A DNA stretch of 46,541 nt from Candidatus Tayloriibacteriota bacterium (GTDB lineage: Bacteria > Patescibacteriota > Minisyncoccia > Phycocordibacterales > PALSA-1337), in contig CAIOGI010000010.1 in NCBI GenBank assembly GCA_903857825.1, positions 1-46,541 on the forward strand, in the 5' to 3' direction. The position numbers and the translations under genes were made by a program. Under the pieces are notes generated by a model. That model had not been told where the DNA came from and did no database searches. It saw only the letters and a list, made by a program, of their open reading frames with translations. Shown here piece after piece: positions 16,524 through 27,321 of this stretch (within the stretch, counting starts at the first letter, position 1; each line of letters opens with the position of its first letter).

Positions 16524-16880
16524 ATGGAAATACATAATAGAGGCCCATTAGAAACTGATAGAGAATTTCGTCTGGTTGAATCAAGCGAGTCTGTACTTGA
16601 GGAACAAGTGTGGCCTGAACTTAGTAGAGTTTTAGAAGCCAAAAGAACAGAATTGGGAAATGATATTGTAGATAAGTTAATCAAAGAATACATAGCTAAA
16701 ATATTATTATTACCTGGATATTCTGAACTAAGAAAACCAAGAATTGTTTGTAGAATATTTAACGAAGATATAATGGATGTTGGTAATACTACTTTTGATT
16801 ATCCAAGAGGAGAAGTTCAGAGATATATTGAAAATGGATTAATAGAGAAAGCAGAAGTAAGAAGTATCGATAAAAATTAG
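16524..16880 (+). CDS. Hypothetical protein, 118 aa
   Basis: Open frame between valS and the preceding gene. Confidence 0.6.
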   Translation: MEIHNRGPLETDREFRLVESSESVLEEQVWPELSRVLEAKRTELGNDIVDKLIKEYIAKILLLPGYSELRKPRIVCRIFNEDIMDVGNTTFDYPRGEVQRYIENGLIEKAEVRSIDKN

Positions 16881-16916
16881 TGTAAAAAAGACAGTTTTCT
16901 GTTATTATTCATATTC

Positions 16917-19052
16917 ATGAATGACAAATTCTTAAAACCATATAATGCTAAGGAAACTGAGGCTTCTATCTACAAGATGTGGGAAGAAAGTGGCTTTTTT
17001 AATCCAGATAATTGCGAGAATAAGAGAGGAGAAGTCTTTTCTATACTAATGCCGCCAACTAATGCCAACGGCTCTCTGCATGCAGGCCATGGGCTGGTTA
17101 TGACTATTCAGGATATTATGATCCGCTACAAGAGACTTAGAGGTTATAAGACCCTATGGTTACCTGGGCTTGATCATGCTGGATTCGAGACTCAAGTTGT
17201 ATATGAAAAGAAATTGGAGAAAGAGGGTAGATCTCGCTTTGAAATAGAGCCGAAGGTTCTATACGAAGAGATAATGAAATTCACTTTAGAAAACTCACAA
17301 AACATAAAATCTCAAGTAAAGAGTATTGGCGCATCATGTGACTGGTCAAGAATAAAATTCACACTTGATGATGATATTGTTAAAACTGTGTATCAGACTT
17401 TCAAAAAACTTTCTGAGGATGATTTACTGTATCGAGGCAAGAGAATTGTTAGTTGGTGTCCAAAACATCAAACATCATTTTCTGATTTAGAGATAAAAGA
17501 CGAAGAGAAGATCGAACCTTTCTACTATCTCAAATACGGACCTTTTGTAATCAGTACTTCAAGACCAGAAACAAAGTTTGGCGACAAGTATGTAGTAATG
17601 CATCCAGAGGATAAGAGATATGAGGCATATAAGCATGGAGATAAATTTGAACTTGAATGGATAAATGGAAAGATTACTGCGACTGTTATCAAAGACTCTG
17701 CGATCGATATGGCTTTTGGTACAGGAGTCATGACCATTACCCCATGGCATGATCCAGTAGACTTTGATATTGCAGAAAGACATAAACTTGAGAAAGAACA
17801 GATAATAGATGAAAGAGGCAAGCTTCTACCAGTTGCTGGAGAATTTGCAGGTACGAGTATTAGTAAGGCACGACCATTGATAATAGAAAAGCTGCGAGCG
17901 AAAGGTTTGGTAGAGAAAGTAGACGAAGCCTATAAACACAATATAAAGACTTGCTATAAATGCGGTACTACTATAGAGCCGCAAATAAAGAGTCAATGGT
18001 TTGTAAGAATGAAACCATTGGCGGAGAAAGCATTGGAGAAGATCAAAAGTGGTGAAATAAAATACATTCCAGATCAATATGAAAAGATTTCTACGCATTG
18101 GTTAAATAATATTATTGACTGGAATATTTCAAGACAAATAGTTTGGGGTATACCTATACCTGCAAAACTTTGTAATAAATGCGACATTGGTATTGTAGAT
18201 CTCGAAGATAAGGAGATCAAATGTTCTAAATGTGGAGGAGACTTAATAAAAGATATTGATACATTTGATACATGGTTCTCGTCTAGTCAGTGGCCATATG
18301 CAACCATGGGCTATCCTGACGGTAAGGATTTTAAGGATTATTACCCAACCGATGTTATGGAGACATCGGGAGATATTATTTTCTTTTGGGTTTCTAGAAT
18401 GATAATGCTAGGCCTATATGTTACAGGGAATATCCCTTTTAAAACTGTATATCTTCATGGTTTGGTGCTAGATGCTAAGGGTAAGAAAATGAGTAAAAGC
18501 AAGGGCAATGTGATCAACCCACTAGATCTTACTGATAAGTATGGTACAGATGCGTTCCGAATGGGACTTATAGTTGGTAATACTCCAGGTACATCGCTCG
18601 CTCTTTCTGAAGATAAAATTCGTGCTTATAAGAATTTTGCAAATAAGCTTTGGAATATTACTCGCTTTGTACTAACTTCTGTTGGAGAAGAAAGACTTGA
18701 AAAAGATTTTAGTAACTACTCTGATACTGATAATAAACTTATTGCCGAAAGAGAATTAATTTTAAAAGATGTTACTTCAGATCTAGAAAGTTTGAGATTG
18801 TATTTAGCTGCAGAAAAACTTTACCATTATGCATGGCATAGCTTTGCTGACTTCATTTTAGAAGAGAGTAAAATAATTTTACAGAAGGGCAGTATAGAAG
18901 AAGTAAAATCCAGAAAGCAATTCTTATTACATACTTTATCAAAGATTTTGATTAGTCTTCATCCATTTATACCATTCGTAACAGAAGAAATTTGGAAGGA
19001 CATGCCTATTGATGACAAAAAGATGTTGATAATAGAAGATTGGCCAGTATAG
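16917..19052 (+). CDS. valS: Valyl-tRNA synthetase (short form)
   Basis: PPTNANGSLHAGHGLVMTIQDIMIRYKRLRGYKTLWLPGLDHAGFETQ; KMSKSKGNVINPLDLTDKYGTDAFRMG; Cys-rich insertions. Confidence 0.93.
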   Translation: MNDKFLKPYNAKETEASIYKMWEESGFFNPDNCENKRGEVFSILMPPTNANGSLHAGHGLVMTIQDIMIRYKRLRGYKTLWLPGLDHAGFETQVVYEKKLEKEGRSRFEIEPKVLYEEIMKFTLENSQNIKSQVKSIGASCDWSRIKFTLDDDIVKTVYQTFKKLSEDDLLYRGKRIVSWCPKHQTSFSDLEIKDEEKIEPFYYLKYGPFVISTSRPETKFGDKYVVMHPEDKRYEAYKHGDKFELEWINGKITATVIKDSAIDMAFGTGVMTITPWHDPVDFDIAERHKLEKEQIIDERGKLLPVAGEFAGTSISKARPLIIEKLRAKGLVEKVDEAYKHNIKTCYKCGTTIEPQIKSQWFVRMKPLAEKALEKIKSGEIKYIPDQYEKISTHWLNNIIDWNISRQIVWGIPIPAKLCNKCDIGIVDLEDKEIKCSKCGGDLIKDIDTFDTWFSSSQWPYATMGYPDGKDFKDYYPTDVMETSGDIIFFWVSRMIMLGLYVTGNIPFKTVYLHGLVLDAKGKKMSKSKGNVINPLDLTDKYGTDAFRMGLIVGNTPGTSLALSEDKIRAYKNFANKLWNITRFVLTSVGEERLEKDFSNYSDTDNKLIAERELILKDVTSDLESLRLYLAAEKLYHYAWHSFADFILEESKIILQKGSIEEVKSRKQFLLHTLSKILISLHPFIPFVTEEIWKDMPIDDKKMLIIEDWPV

Positions 19053-19078
19053 ATGTTTCGTGGTATAGTTTTCTGACT

Positions 19079-20923
19079 ATGAAGCCAGAAGATAAACAAG
19101 AAAAAACTCATTTCGAGTACCCAAAGGTTACGACTTTTGATGTTATGAGGGAGTATTGGAGCTCATTAAGAAGGCATAAACTGCTATTGTTATTAACTTT
19201 TGGTGGAATGCTTATTGCTGTAATTGGTTCTGTGATTTCACCATTGTTTTACAAAGAGTTTTTCGATACTTTGAATTTGATTTCTAATGATTCCACAAAG
19301 GACGTATCATTACTTATTAAAATTATTATTACAATACTAGGAATAAATCTTATAAACTGGGCTGGCTGGAGAATCTCTTGGTTTTCTACAAACAGAATTG
19401 AGGCAAATGTAATGTCAGATTGTCTTGAGAAGGCTTTTGTTTACCTCATAAAGCATTCTCACAATTTTTTCATAAGCAACTTTGCTGGTTCTCTAGTTCA
19501 AAGAATCAATAGATTCTCACGAGCGTTTGAGGCAATTTTTGAAAGAGTATTTTATGACATCTCATCTTTAGTCATTAAGATCATGGGTGCCGGTATAGTT
19601 TTATATTTTGTCAAACCAAGTATTGCTCTTGCCATGGGTGCCTGGGTTGCAATATTCCTGTCTGTTTCCTATTATTTTACAAAAAAGAAACTCAAGTATG
19701 ACATCAAAGCGGCTCAAGCTAATTCAAAGATAACAGGTATGCTTTCAGACGCCATTTCAAATCATGGGTCTATTCAGTTCTTCTCGGGGTATAAGGAAGA
19801 GTCAAAACGTATCAATGATGAGATTGTTCCTTTTAGAAAGCTAAATATCTTCAGATGGGATTTTGCTGCATACATTGATGCAGTTCAAGCTTTGTTAACT
19901 ATTGGTGTAGAGTTCGTTGTTTTCTACTATGGTATTAAATATTGGAGTCTCGGACTAATTTCTTTAGGAACATTTGTTTTGATACAAGCTTATGTACTTA
20001 ATATTGGGAATAGTCTTTGGAGTTTCGGTAGAGTTGTGCGTGATATATATCAAGGCGTCGCTGATGCCAAAGAGATGGTAGAAATTCTACATCTACGCCA
20101 TGAAATCATTGATATTCCGAATGCGAGAAATCTGGAAATTAAGAGTGGAAATATCGAATTTAAAAATATTTCCTTTGCTTTTGGCAAAGAAGGAGATAAT
20201 GATAAACATGTATTTAAAAATCTAAATCTTGTAATCAATGCTGGTGAAAAGGTTGCGCTTATAGGTTCGTCTGGAGCTGGTAAGTCAACCCTTGTTAAAC
20301 TACTACTCAGACTTCATGATATTAAAGACGGAGAAATATCTATTGATGGACAGAATATAAAAAATGTAACACAGGAAAGCTTGAGGGAGAATATTAGTCT
20401 GGTACCTCAGGATCCAGCTCTATTCCACCGAACTCTTGTAGACAATATCCATTATGGAAATAGAAATGCGACAAATGAGCAAGTTATTGAGGCATCAAAA
20501 CTTGCGCATAGTGATATTTTTATAAATGAATTTCCATTCAAATATGAAACTTTTGTTGGTGAACGTGGTGTGAAGCTTTCTGGTGGAGAAAGACAAAGGG
20601 TCGCTATTGCTAGGGCAATTCTCAAGAATGCACCAATACTCGTTCTAGATGAAGCCACTTCAAGTTTGGATTCTCACTCTGAGGCACTTATTCAAGATGC
20701 TCTGGCGACCCTGATGAAAGGCAAAACAACTCTTGTTATAGCTCATAGACTCTCGACTATTAGGAAAATGGATAGGATAATTGTCCTTGGTAAGGATGGA
20801 GTTCTAGAAGATGGAAGTCATGATGATCTATTGAAGGCTAACGGTGCATACGCAAAGTTATGGAATCTACAAGCTGGTGGTTTTTCTTCCGAAAACATTG
20901 AAGCAATTTTAGATCAAAAATAA
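19079..20923 (+). CDS. ABC transporter, fused permease and ATPase
   Basis: TM region then GSSGAGKSTLVKLLLRL, LSGGERQRVAIARAIL, LDEATSSLD; likely start ATG 19079 after TATAGT. Confidence 0.94.
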   Translation: MKPEDKQEKTHFEYPKVTTFDVMREYWSSLRRHKLLLLLTFGGMLIAVIGSVISPLFYKEFFDTLNLISNDSTKDVSLLIKIIITILGINLINWAGWRISWFSTNRIEANVMSDCLEKAFVYLIKHSHNFFISNFAGSLVQRINRFSRAFEAIFERVFYDISSLVIKIMGAGIVLYFVKPSIALAMGAWVAIFLSVSYYFTKKKLKYDIKAAQANSKITGMLSDAISNHGSIQFFSGYKEESKRINDEIVPFRKLNIFRWDFAAYIDAVQALLTIGVEFVVFYYGIKYWSLGLISLGTFVLIQAYVLNIGNSLWSFGRVVRDIYQGVADAKEMVEILHLRHEIIDIPNARNLEIKSGNIEFKNISFAFGKEGDNDKHVFKNLNLVINAGEKVALIGSSGAGKSTLVKLLLRLHDIKDGEISIDGQNIKNVTQESLRENISLVPQDPALFHRTLVDNIHYGNRNATNEQVIEASKLAHSDIFINEFPFKYETFVGERGVKLSGGERQRVAIARAILKNAPILVLDEATSSLDSHSEALIQDALATLMKGKTTLVIAHRLSTIRKMDRIIVLGKDGVLEDGSHDDLLKANGAYAKLWNLQAGGFSSENIEAILDQK

Positions 20924-21002
20924 GTTTATAAATATAGTCTATGTTTACTAACGCACACTGTTACTTTGTCGAAAGGTTGTTATTGTTATATAATATAGTG
21001 CC

Positions 21003-21728
21003 ATGAATTTAGAGATATTAAAAAAGACAACAGATACAAATACTGTTTTTGATTTCTTTTTGAAGAAAAATGGAGTAAAACCAGAAATTTATTATACGAT
21101 AATGAAATATTTCGCAAGAGCAACTCAGTTTTTGGCTTGGCCGATTACTTTTATATATTTTCATTTATTATTTAAAATAAGTATTTCTGGAAGAAAAAAC
21201 TTATTAAATGTTTCTTCGCCATTCATAATTATTTCGAATCACGTTGCATTTTATGATAGTTTCGTATTTAGGCTTGTATTAGGTGCATGGACGAAAAAAT
21301 TACCTCTTCGTTTTATGGCTGTAAATAATTTTAGAACTTGGTATCTAAATCTTGCTTCGACTTTGTATATAACAGATTTTGTTTATATGCTTTTTGGTGT
21401 TTTTGTTGTAGTAAAGGGTAGGGGCATAGAAAAAAACTTGGAGGAAGCAGTTAATATAATAAATAATGGAGGTGATATAGTTATGTATCCTGAAGGAAGT
21501 ATTGTACATGACGACAAGGTTCAGCCGTTCAAGCTCGGTGCTGCGGCGCTTGCAAAGAAGACTGGAGTTCCTGTTATCCCTATATCAATGAAAATGGGTA
21601 AAAAAGGCATAAGAAAAGACTATATAATCAAAGTCGGTGAACCTATAAGAGTTGACAGCTCTCTAACAGTAAAAGAAATTTCTGAGATATTTTATGATAA
21701 GGTCAGAACATTGCACGGTGATAAATAA
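21003..21728 (+). CDS. 1-acyl-sn-glycerol-3-phosphate acyltransferase-like
   Basis: NHVAFYDS (NHx4D) and YPEGSIVHDDKVQPFKLGAAALA. Confidence 0.92.
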   Translation: MNLEILKKTTDTNTVFDFFLKKNGVKPEIYYTIMKYFARATQFLAWPITFIYFHLLFKISISGRKNLLNVSSPFIIISNHVAFYDSFVFRLVLGAWTKKLPLRFMAVNNFRTWYLNLASTLYITDFVYMLFGVFVVVKGRGIEKNLEEAVNIINNGGDIVMYPEGSIVHDDKVQPFKLGAAALAKKTGVPVIPISMKMGKKGIRKDYIIKVGEPIRVDSSLTVKEISEIFYDKVRTLHGDK

Positions 21729-21736
21729 AAAACAGT

Positions 21737-22645
21737 ATGCCAAGAGAGAATACACACTTATTTTTTGCTCAAGGGGCAAAGAAAGTAAATAAAGAACTAT
21801 TAGATATCATTAATAACAACATAGAGTATTTTTATCTAGGTAGTGTTTTTCCAGATTGCTTTTTTTATTCTGCAAAAAATGATGTACAGTTGATTTCTGA
21901 TTTTCTACATGGAAAAGATGGAAATCTTACAAATAAAATAATATTTGAAATGTTGGATAAAGCTAGACAGGATAAAAATGAAAAGCTATTTATTTTGGCA
22001 CTAGGATTTATATCGCATTGTTATTTAGATATAGTCTTTCATCCTGTAGTATATTATTTGACAGGCAACTACTATGATGAAGATGAAACAATAAGAAAGG
22101 AGGCGGTATATAGGCATCGTCATATGGAAGTAATTCTTGATAGAAAAGTTAATAATAAATATTACTTTGAAGAATTAGTAGTGTGGAAATCATTTAATAA
22201 TGATGAAATATTTGGTTTTATATCAGACAAGCTCGATATTCCTCTATCTGACATAAAATCATCATTACGTAAGCAGTATTTATATAATATTCTTTTTAGA
22301 AGTAAGATATTTTATAAATTTATACATATATTGCACAAAATTCGATTGATAAAGGATAGCAATATCTTGGCGCTTTTTTATAATCATTTTGATGATTCAG
22401 AACCATTAGAGGATGATATCTATTATAAAGATTTGTTGAGCGGAGAAAAAAGTAAAAAAAGAATAAAGGAGCTATTTGATTATGCAGAATTAAAAAGTAA
22501 ATCAGCAATGTATTCAGCCTATAAATATTATAAAGGAGAGGAGACTAGAAATAGGGCAGAACTTAATATTGGTGGGGAAAGTTTAAATACGGGTTATAAA
22601 AACCTTGCAGTGAAGGATATAAAATATTATCTTAAAACAAAATAA
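21737..22645 (+). CDS. Zinc-dependent phospholipase C-family protein
   Basis: MPRENTHLFFAQ, YLGSVFPDCFFY, ALGFISHCYLDIVFHPVVYYLTG. Confidence 0.8.
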   Translation: MPRENTHLFFAQGAKKVNKELLDIINNNIEYFYLGSVFPDCFFYSAKNDVQLISDFLHGKDGNLTNKIIFEMLDKARQDKNEKLFILALGFISHCYLDIVFHPVVYYLTGNYYDEDETIRKEAVYRHRHMEVILDRKVNNKYYFEELVVWKSFNNDEIFGFISDKLDIPLSDIKSSLRKQYLYNILFRSKIFYKFIHILHKIRLIKDSNILALFYNHFDDSEPLEDDIYYKDLLSGEKSKKRIKELFDYAELKSKSAMYSAYKYYKGEETRNRAELNIGGESLNTGYKNLAVKDIKYYLKTK

Positions 22646-22659
22646 TTTTAAGTTTTATG

Positions 22660-24363
22660 CTAGCCTATAGCTTTCATCTGTTTGATGAAATCAATGGGAA
22701 TATTTATACTTACTTTTGCACCCATGTCTTCTCCATCTGATGATACGTTGATATCTCCATGATGACCCTTGATAATAGCTCTTGCTATAGTTAGTCCTAT
22801 GCCCATACCGATGGGATGATTAGCTTTTGCTCTTCCACCTCGGAAAAAAGGCTTACTGAAAAGTTTACTTTTTTCTTCGTATGTTATACCAACTCCAGTA
22901 TTTACGAAATCCATTTCAAAAGTATCATGATTAATTTTTGTATTAATATCAATATGTCCTCCAACTCTATTGTATCTAACAGCATTTTCTATGACTATTA
23001 ATATTGCCTCACGAATCTTATTTGAATCTACTTTTATTATTGGCCAATAAATATCATCTCTTTGATAATTCACAAATACTTTCATATTTTCAATATCAAT
23101 ACGTAATTCATCAAGAATATCATCAATAATCGGCGCAATTCTCATATCTGATACATTGAGAATATTTGATCCAACTTTCAATGAGGCAATACCCAAGAAA
23201 TCATCAACTATTCTAGATAGTCTAGCTACCCAATCCTTCATTCGAGTAAGTGATAATGTATATCTTTCGTCACCATTTCCACTATCAATCAACATCTTGT
23301 TTACTTCAGAACTAATATTATTAACAGGTGAACGCAAGTGATGTTGGGCCATAATAATAAACTGATCCTTTGTCTCATTAAGCTTTTCTAGTTCACGCCT
23401 AGCCTTTTTCTCAAGTTCAAATGCTTTCTTAACCTCGGCTGTTTGTTCTGAGACGCGCTGTTCGAGGGTGGAGTTTAAGGCTAAAAGTTGAAGTTTTTGT
23501 GTGGATTCTCTCAGTGTGGAGAGAATTAATAGAATAGCTAAAATTATAAATACAATAAAGATAGTAATTCTTAGCCAAATACTTGTAGAAAAATTTGTGA
23601 ATATGTTTATAAAGAAGATTGTAGTCATGCTTATAGCAAGTACTTCGGTTATGACTGTTTTGACATTCATTTGTTGATATTTAATTATAGAATATGAAAT
23701 AATTGGTATCCATACTATTTCTGTTATAGGACCTAACCAGTTTAGACTGAAATTCCCAAATCTAGGTAAAATAATACACATAACACTAGGAGGTACTGAT
23801 CCTATTATAATTGTCATTAACATGAATTTTAGATTCTTTTTTGTATTTAAATTAGTCTCATACTTATATTTTTTAAAAAGTGTAATGACTCCATAAGTAA
23901 AAAATCCAATAAAAGTAATTTCAAATAAAAATGATAATATGCCGAAATGCCATCCCCAACGTGCTGGTGAGTCTATCTGAAAAACATTATTTATGATTGT
24001 ATCTGTAAAAAGGAAAAGGTATGCAAATACTAGTTCTAATATAAATAATCCTATCACAATATTCTTTCTCGGCTTAGTATCGTGAGGAAATATTAAGAAA
24101 AAGTAAAGAAATGATGTGGCAATCATGCTTCCTATAAAATAGTTAGTTTTTGCAAGAAATGAAGAAATGGCTATTTCATTAGATCCAACTAAAAACCCAA
24201 GAGAAGTTATCCATGTAAATACCCAAAATATACTAAAAAAGAAGGCACGTGATGATGGTTGTCTATTGCCTAAATATATTACCAAGTCTAAACTACCTAT
24301 AATTATAGCCACAATCCATATTAATATTGAATAAATTGAAATATCCATAAAAGTCTCGCTCAT
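22660..24363 (-). CDS. Sensor histidine kinase with 7TM-type N-terminal domain
   Basis: H-box FIIMAQHHLRSPVNNISSEV, N-box ENAVRYN, NTGVG, GMGIGLTIARAI. Confidence 0.92.
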   Translation of the reverse strand: MSETFMDISIYSILIWIVAIIIGSLDLVIYLGNRQPSSRAFFFSIFWVFTWITSLGFLVGSNEIAISSFLAKTNYFIGSMIATSFLYFFLIFPHDTKPRKNIVIGLFILELVFAYLFLFTDTIINNVFQIDSPARWGWHFGILSFLFEITFIGFFTYGVITLFKKYKYETNLNTKKNLKFMLMTIIIGSVPPSVMCIILPRFGNFSLNWLGPITEIVWIPIISYSIIKYQQMNVKTVITEVLAISMTTIFFINIFTNFSTSIWLRITIFIVFIILAILLILSTLRESTQKLQLLALNSTLEQRVSEQTAEVKKAFELEKKARRELEKLNETKDQFIIMAQHHLRSPVNNISSEVNKMLIDSGNGDERYTLSLTRMKDWVARLSRIVDDFLGIASLKVGSNILNVSDMRIAPIIDDILDELRIDIENMKVFVNYQRDDIYWPIIKVDSNKIREAILIVIENAVRYNRVGGHIDINTKINHDTFEMDFVNTGVGITYEEKSKLFSKPFFRGGRAKANHPIGMGIGLTIARAIIKGHHGDINVSSDGEDMGAKVSINIPIDFIKQMKAIG

Positions 24364-24549
24364 AATTTATACACAAAATATAAAATTCAATATAGGTACT
24401 CAATATCTTAGCGCACTTCTTAAACAGGGTACAGTTTGTAAATTGTAATATTATTAAGTTTAATAACTTATAAATATTTTACTTCATTAAAATAAATATT
24501 ATCCACACGATTAGAATATAGTAGCACAAAATATGATATCATTCATAAT

Positions 24550-25434
24550 ATGAAAATTTTGATAGATAATGATTCAAATATGAATTTTGAAGTTAATAGT
24601 ACTGCTAGAAAAATATTTAACTTCATTTTTATACCCATATTAAACATTTTACCAGTCAAAACAAACTTTTTAATTAGAAGGAGCCATAAATCTGTAGATG
24701 AAGTAGTCGAAAATGCTACAACCCATGCAGCTTTAGAAGTATTATATAAGAAAGGACATAAACACCACACAATAAATACATTTCAAAAGCTATCTCATGC
24801 TATATGGTTTAATACTAATAATTCTAAAGCAGTACGAAATCGGTTAAAGATTGTAAAAAGAGAATTGACAGTTCTATTAAAGGAATTATCAGTAAATACG
24901 GAAAAAATAAAAATAGTAAGTATTGCCTCTGGTTCAGCTCGAGCTATAGTCGAATCAATTGTTGAGGCAAATTTACCATCTAACTTAAGTATCTCATCTA
25001 CTTTTGTAGATAAAAGTCAAAATGCTCTTTCTTACAGTAAAGAGTTATTAAATGCGAGTTCTCTGGCAAACAACCATAATCATAATTATGATTGGGTAAA
25101 TGCTACCGCAGGATCTTTTCTTAGAAATGAAGCAGAGAACACATACGATATAATCGAAATGGTTGGTTTGCTAGATTATTTTGATGATGAAAAAGCGATC
25201 GATATATTTAGAAGTATACATAAAGATCTAAATATTGGAGGAACTTTTATTACTGCAAATATATGTCCAAATGAAGAACAAAAGTTTCTTACAAAGATAA
25301 TTAAATGGGAAATGGTATATAGGAGAGCAGAAGATCTCGCGTCTCTTTTAATAAAGGCAGGTTTTGAAGAATCAAGCATATTGATATTATACGAACCATT
25401 AAAAGTTCATTGTATAGCAATAGCGAAAAAGTAG
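24550..25434 (+). CDS. Putative class I SAM-dependent methyltransferase
   Basis: KIVSIASGSARAIVESI motif I-like, FVDKSQNAL, YDIIEMVGLLDYFDDEKAIDIFRSIHKDLNIGGTFI. Confidence 0.8.
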   Translation: MKILIDNDSNMNFEVNSTARKIFNFIFIPILNILPVKTNFLIRRSHKSVDEVVENATTHAALEVLYKKGHKHHTINTFQKLSHAIWFNTNNSKAVRNRLKIVKRELTVLLKELSVNTEKIKIVSIASGSARAIVESIVEANLPSNLSISSTFVDKSQNALSYSKELLNASSLANNHNHNYDWVNATAGSFLRNEAENTYDIIEMVGLLDYFDDEKAIDIFRSIHKDLNIGGTFITANICPNEEQKFLTKIIKWEMVYRRAEDLASLLIKAGFEESSILILYEPLKVHCIAIAKK

Positions 25435-25440
25435 TAAATT

Positions 25441-27051
25441 ATGAACATAATTAATATATCTTTAACAATTGTGTCTCTTGTAACTGCTGGACTGAGTTTA
25501 TTCATTATAAGAGGCGAGAATAATAGAAAAAATAAGGTTTTTTCTTTGTTTATACTATCAATCAGTCTTTGGTCAGCCGGACTTCTATTTTTTGTTACAA
25601 CGTCTTCCCTTGACGTAGCATTAAATTATACTCGTTTTTACTATATTATGGCTGCAGCTATTCCTGCCTTCTTTCTTCACTTTTCTTTTTTGTTTCCTAA
25701 AGAAGATAAGGTTGAACTTGGTAAGTGGTCGCTAATCTATCTCCCATTGGTTATTATCTCTGCTGGTCTTCTTATTGAACCAAACCTAATCATAAGTGAT
25801 ATATACATATCAAAAAATGCAGTTAAGCTTGTTCATCTGAATATTGCTAATTACATAATTTATACCGTTTATTTCATATCATACTTGTTGTACGCCTATA
25901 AAAAGCTTTTTAATTCTTTTTTTACTACAGATGATAAAAGTGTAAAGCTTCAGTTGAAATTTATCTTTATTGGAACAATATTCCCATATATTTTGGCTAT
26001 GTTTTTCGATTTAATACTGCCGCCTTTTGATTATTCTTATGTATGGGTAGGACCATTATTTGCTTTTGTTGTTGTTTGTGTGTTGCTTTACGCAATATAT
26101 AAACACCACTTACTTAATGCTAAAGTTATTGCCGTAGAATTGTTAACAATTAGTCTATGGGCATTTATTCTAATAAGAATTTTGTTATCAGGAAACGATC
26201 AAGATAAGATTGTTAACATAATTTTACTCATTGTTACTGTCATTATCGGTATCCTTTTGATCAAGAACGTTAGACATGAGGTAACCCAACGCGAAAAGAT
26301 AGAATTCCTAGCAGAGAATCTTAAACAAGCGAATGTTCGATTGCTGGAACTTGATAAACAAAAATCTGAATTCGTTTCTTTTGCTACTCATCAACTTCGT
26401 GCACCTCTTACTGCTATGAAGGGTTATTCTTCACTCATACTAGAAGGTGATCTTGGAGAAATAAATAAAAATGTTAGAGATGCTATTGGTCGCATACTCG
26501 AATCATCAAAGACTTTGGCTGTTATCGTAGATGACTATTTAAATATATCTAGAATAGAGCTAGGGGCTATGAAATACGCATTCGAAATAATGGATTTAAA
26601 AGATCTGACTGAAAATGTTATTGGGGAATTAAAGCCAAATGTTGAAGGAAAAGGATTAGGTATATCTTTTAATTCAAAAGTAGGAGAAAGGTATATGGTA
26701 CGTGCAGATAAAGGAAAGATAAAGCAAGTAATTTCTAATCTAATAGATAATGCAGTGAAGTACACACCAAGTGGTTCTGTTAAAGTTTCTATAATTAGAA
26801 ATACGACAGATAGAAAAATACTATTATCAATAGTTGATACTGGAGTTGGTATTACACCTGAAGTTATGCCAAAACTCTTCTCAAAGTTTGTAAGAGCTGA
26901 TAACGCGAATAAGCAGAATATTTATGGTACAGGATTAGGTTTGTTTGTTGCAAGAGAAATCGTATTAGCACACAAAGGAAAACTTTGGGCAGAATCAAAT
27001 GGGGAAGGTAAGGGGGCAAGGTTTTATATGGAATTGGATATGGCTGTTTAG
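25441..27051 (+). CDS. Sensor histidine kinase with 7TM-type N-terminal domain
   Basis: SEFVSFATHQLRAPLTAMKGYSSLILEG H-box, DNAVKYT, VDTGVGIT, GTGLGLFVAREI. Confidence 0.95.
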   Translation: MNIINISLTIVSLVTAGLSLFIIRGENNRKNKVFSLFILSISLWSAGLLFFVTTSSLDVALNYTRFYYIMAAAIPAFFLHFSFLFPKEDKVELGKWSLIYLPLVIISAGLLIEPNLIISDIYISKNAVKLVHLNIANYIIYTVYFISYLLYAYKKLFNSFFTTDDKSVKLQLKFIFIGTIFPYILAMFFDLILPPFDYSYVWVGPLFAFVVVCVLLYAIYKHHLLNAKVIAVELLTISLWAFILIRILLSGNDQDKIVNIILLIVTVIIGILLIKNVRHEVTQREKIEFLAENLKQANVRLLELDKQKSEFVSFATHQLRAPLTAMKGYSSLILEGDLGEINKNVRDAIGRILESSKTLAVIVDDYLNISRIELGAMKYAFEIMDLKDLTENVIGELKPNVEGKGLGISFNSKVGERYMVRADKGKIKQVISNLIDNAVKYTPSGSVKVSIIRNTTDRKILLSIVDTGVGITPEVMPKLFSKFVRADNANKQNIYGTGLGLFVAREIVLAHKGKLWAESNGEGKGARFYMELDMAV

Positions 27052-27057
27052 GTTTAG

Positions 27058-27091
27058 AAAAAAAAAGAATCACCAGGCTGCTCAGCGCTGG
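27058..27091 (-). terminator. Intrinsic terminator (minus)
   Basis: On minus: CCAG c GCTG ag CAGC CTGG ... TTCTTTTTTTTT. Confidence 0.75.
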
Positions 27092-27264
27092 CGATCGTGG
27101 GGATTCAAATTATTGCCAGCTGCCCAAACTGGCTTAAAAGCATTTAGTGTGAGCGAGTACTTGCGTCCTTTCACATGGCCGATAGCAACTTCCACAGCTG
27201 GTTCGGTGGGTGATGAATCAACCTTGATCCAATAACGTCTCGCCTTCGGTTTATTTGTTCTCAT
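27082..27264 (-). CDS. 60-aa basic hypothetical protein (minigene 1)
   Basis: MRTNKPKARRYWIKVDSSPTEPAVEVAIGHVKGRKYSLTLNAFKPVWAAGNNLNPHDRQR; TATAAT (27275-27270) 5 nt before ATG; stop codon in terminator hairpin. Confidence 0.65.
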   Translation of the reverse strand: MRTNKPKARRYWIKVDSSPTEPAVEVAIGHVKGRKYSLTLNAFKPVWAAGNNLNPHDRQR

Positions 27265-27321
27265 AGCTAATTATAGATTACCTGAAAGGTTATTTTAGTC
27301 AAGGAAAATAGGTAAATAGAA

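Noticed and set aside
22900-22918. Inactive kinase claim for the minus-strand histidine kinase (NTGVG instead of DTGVG)
   Set aside because: Asn at this position occurs in functional kinases, so loss of activity cannot be claimed from sequence.
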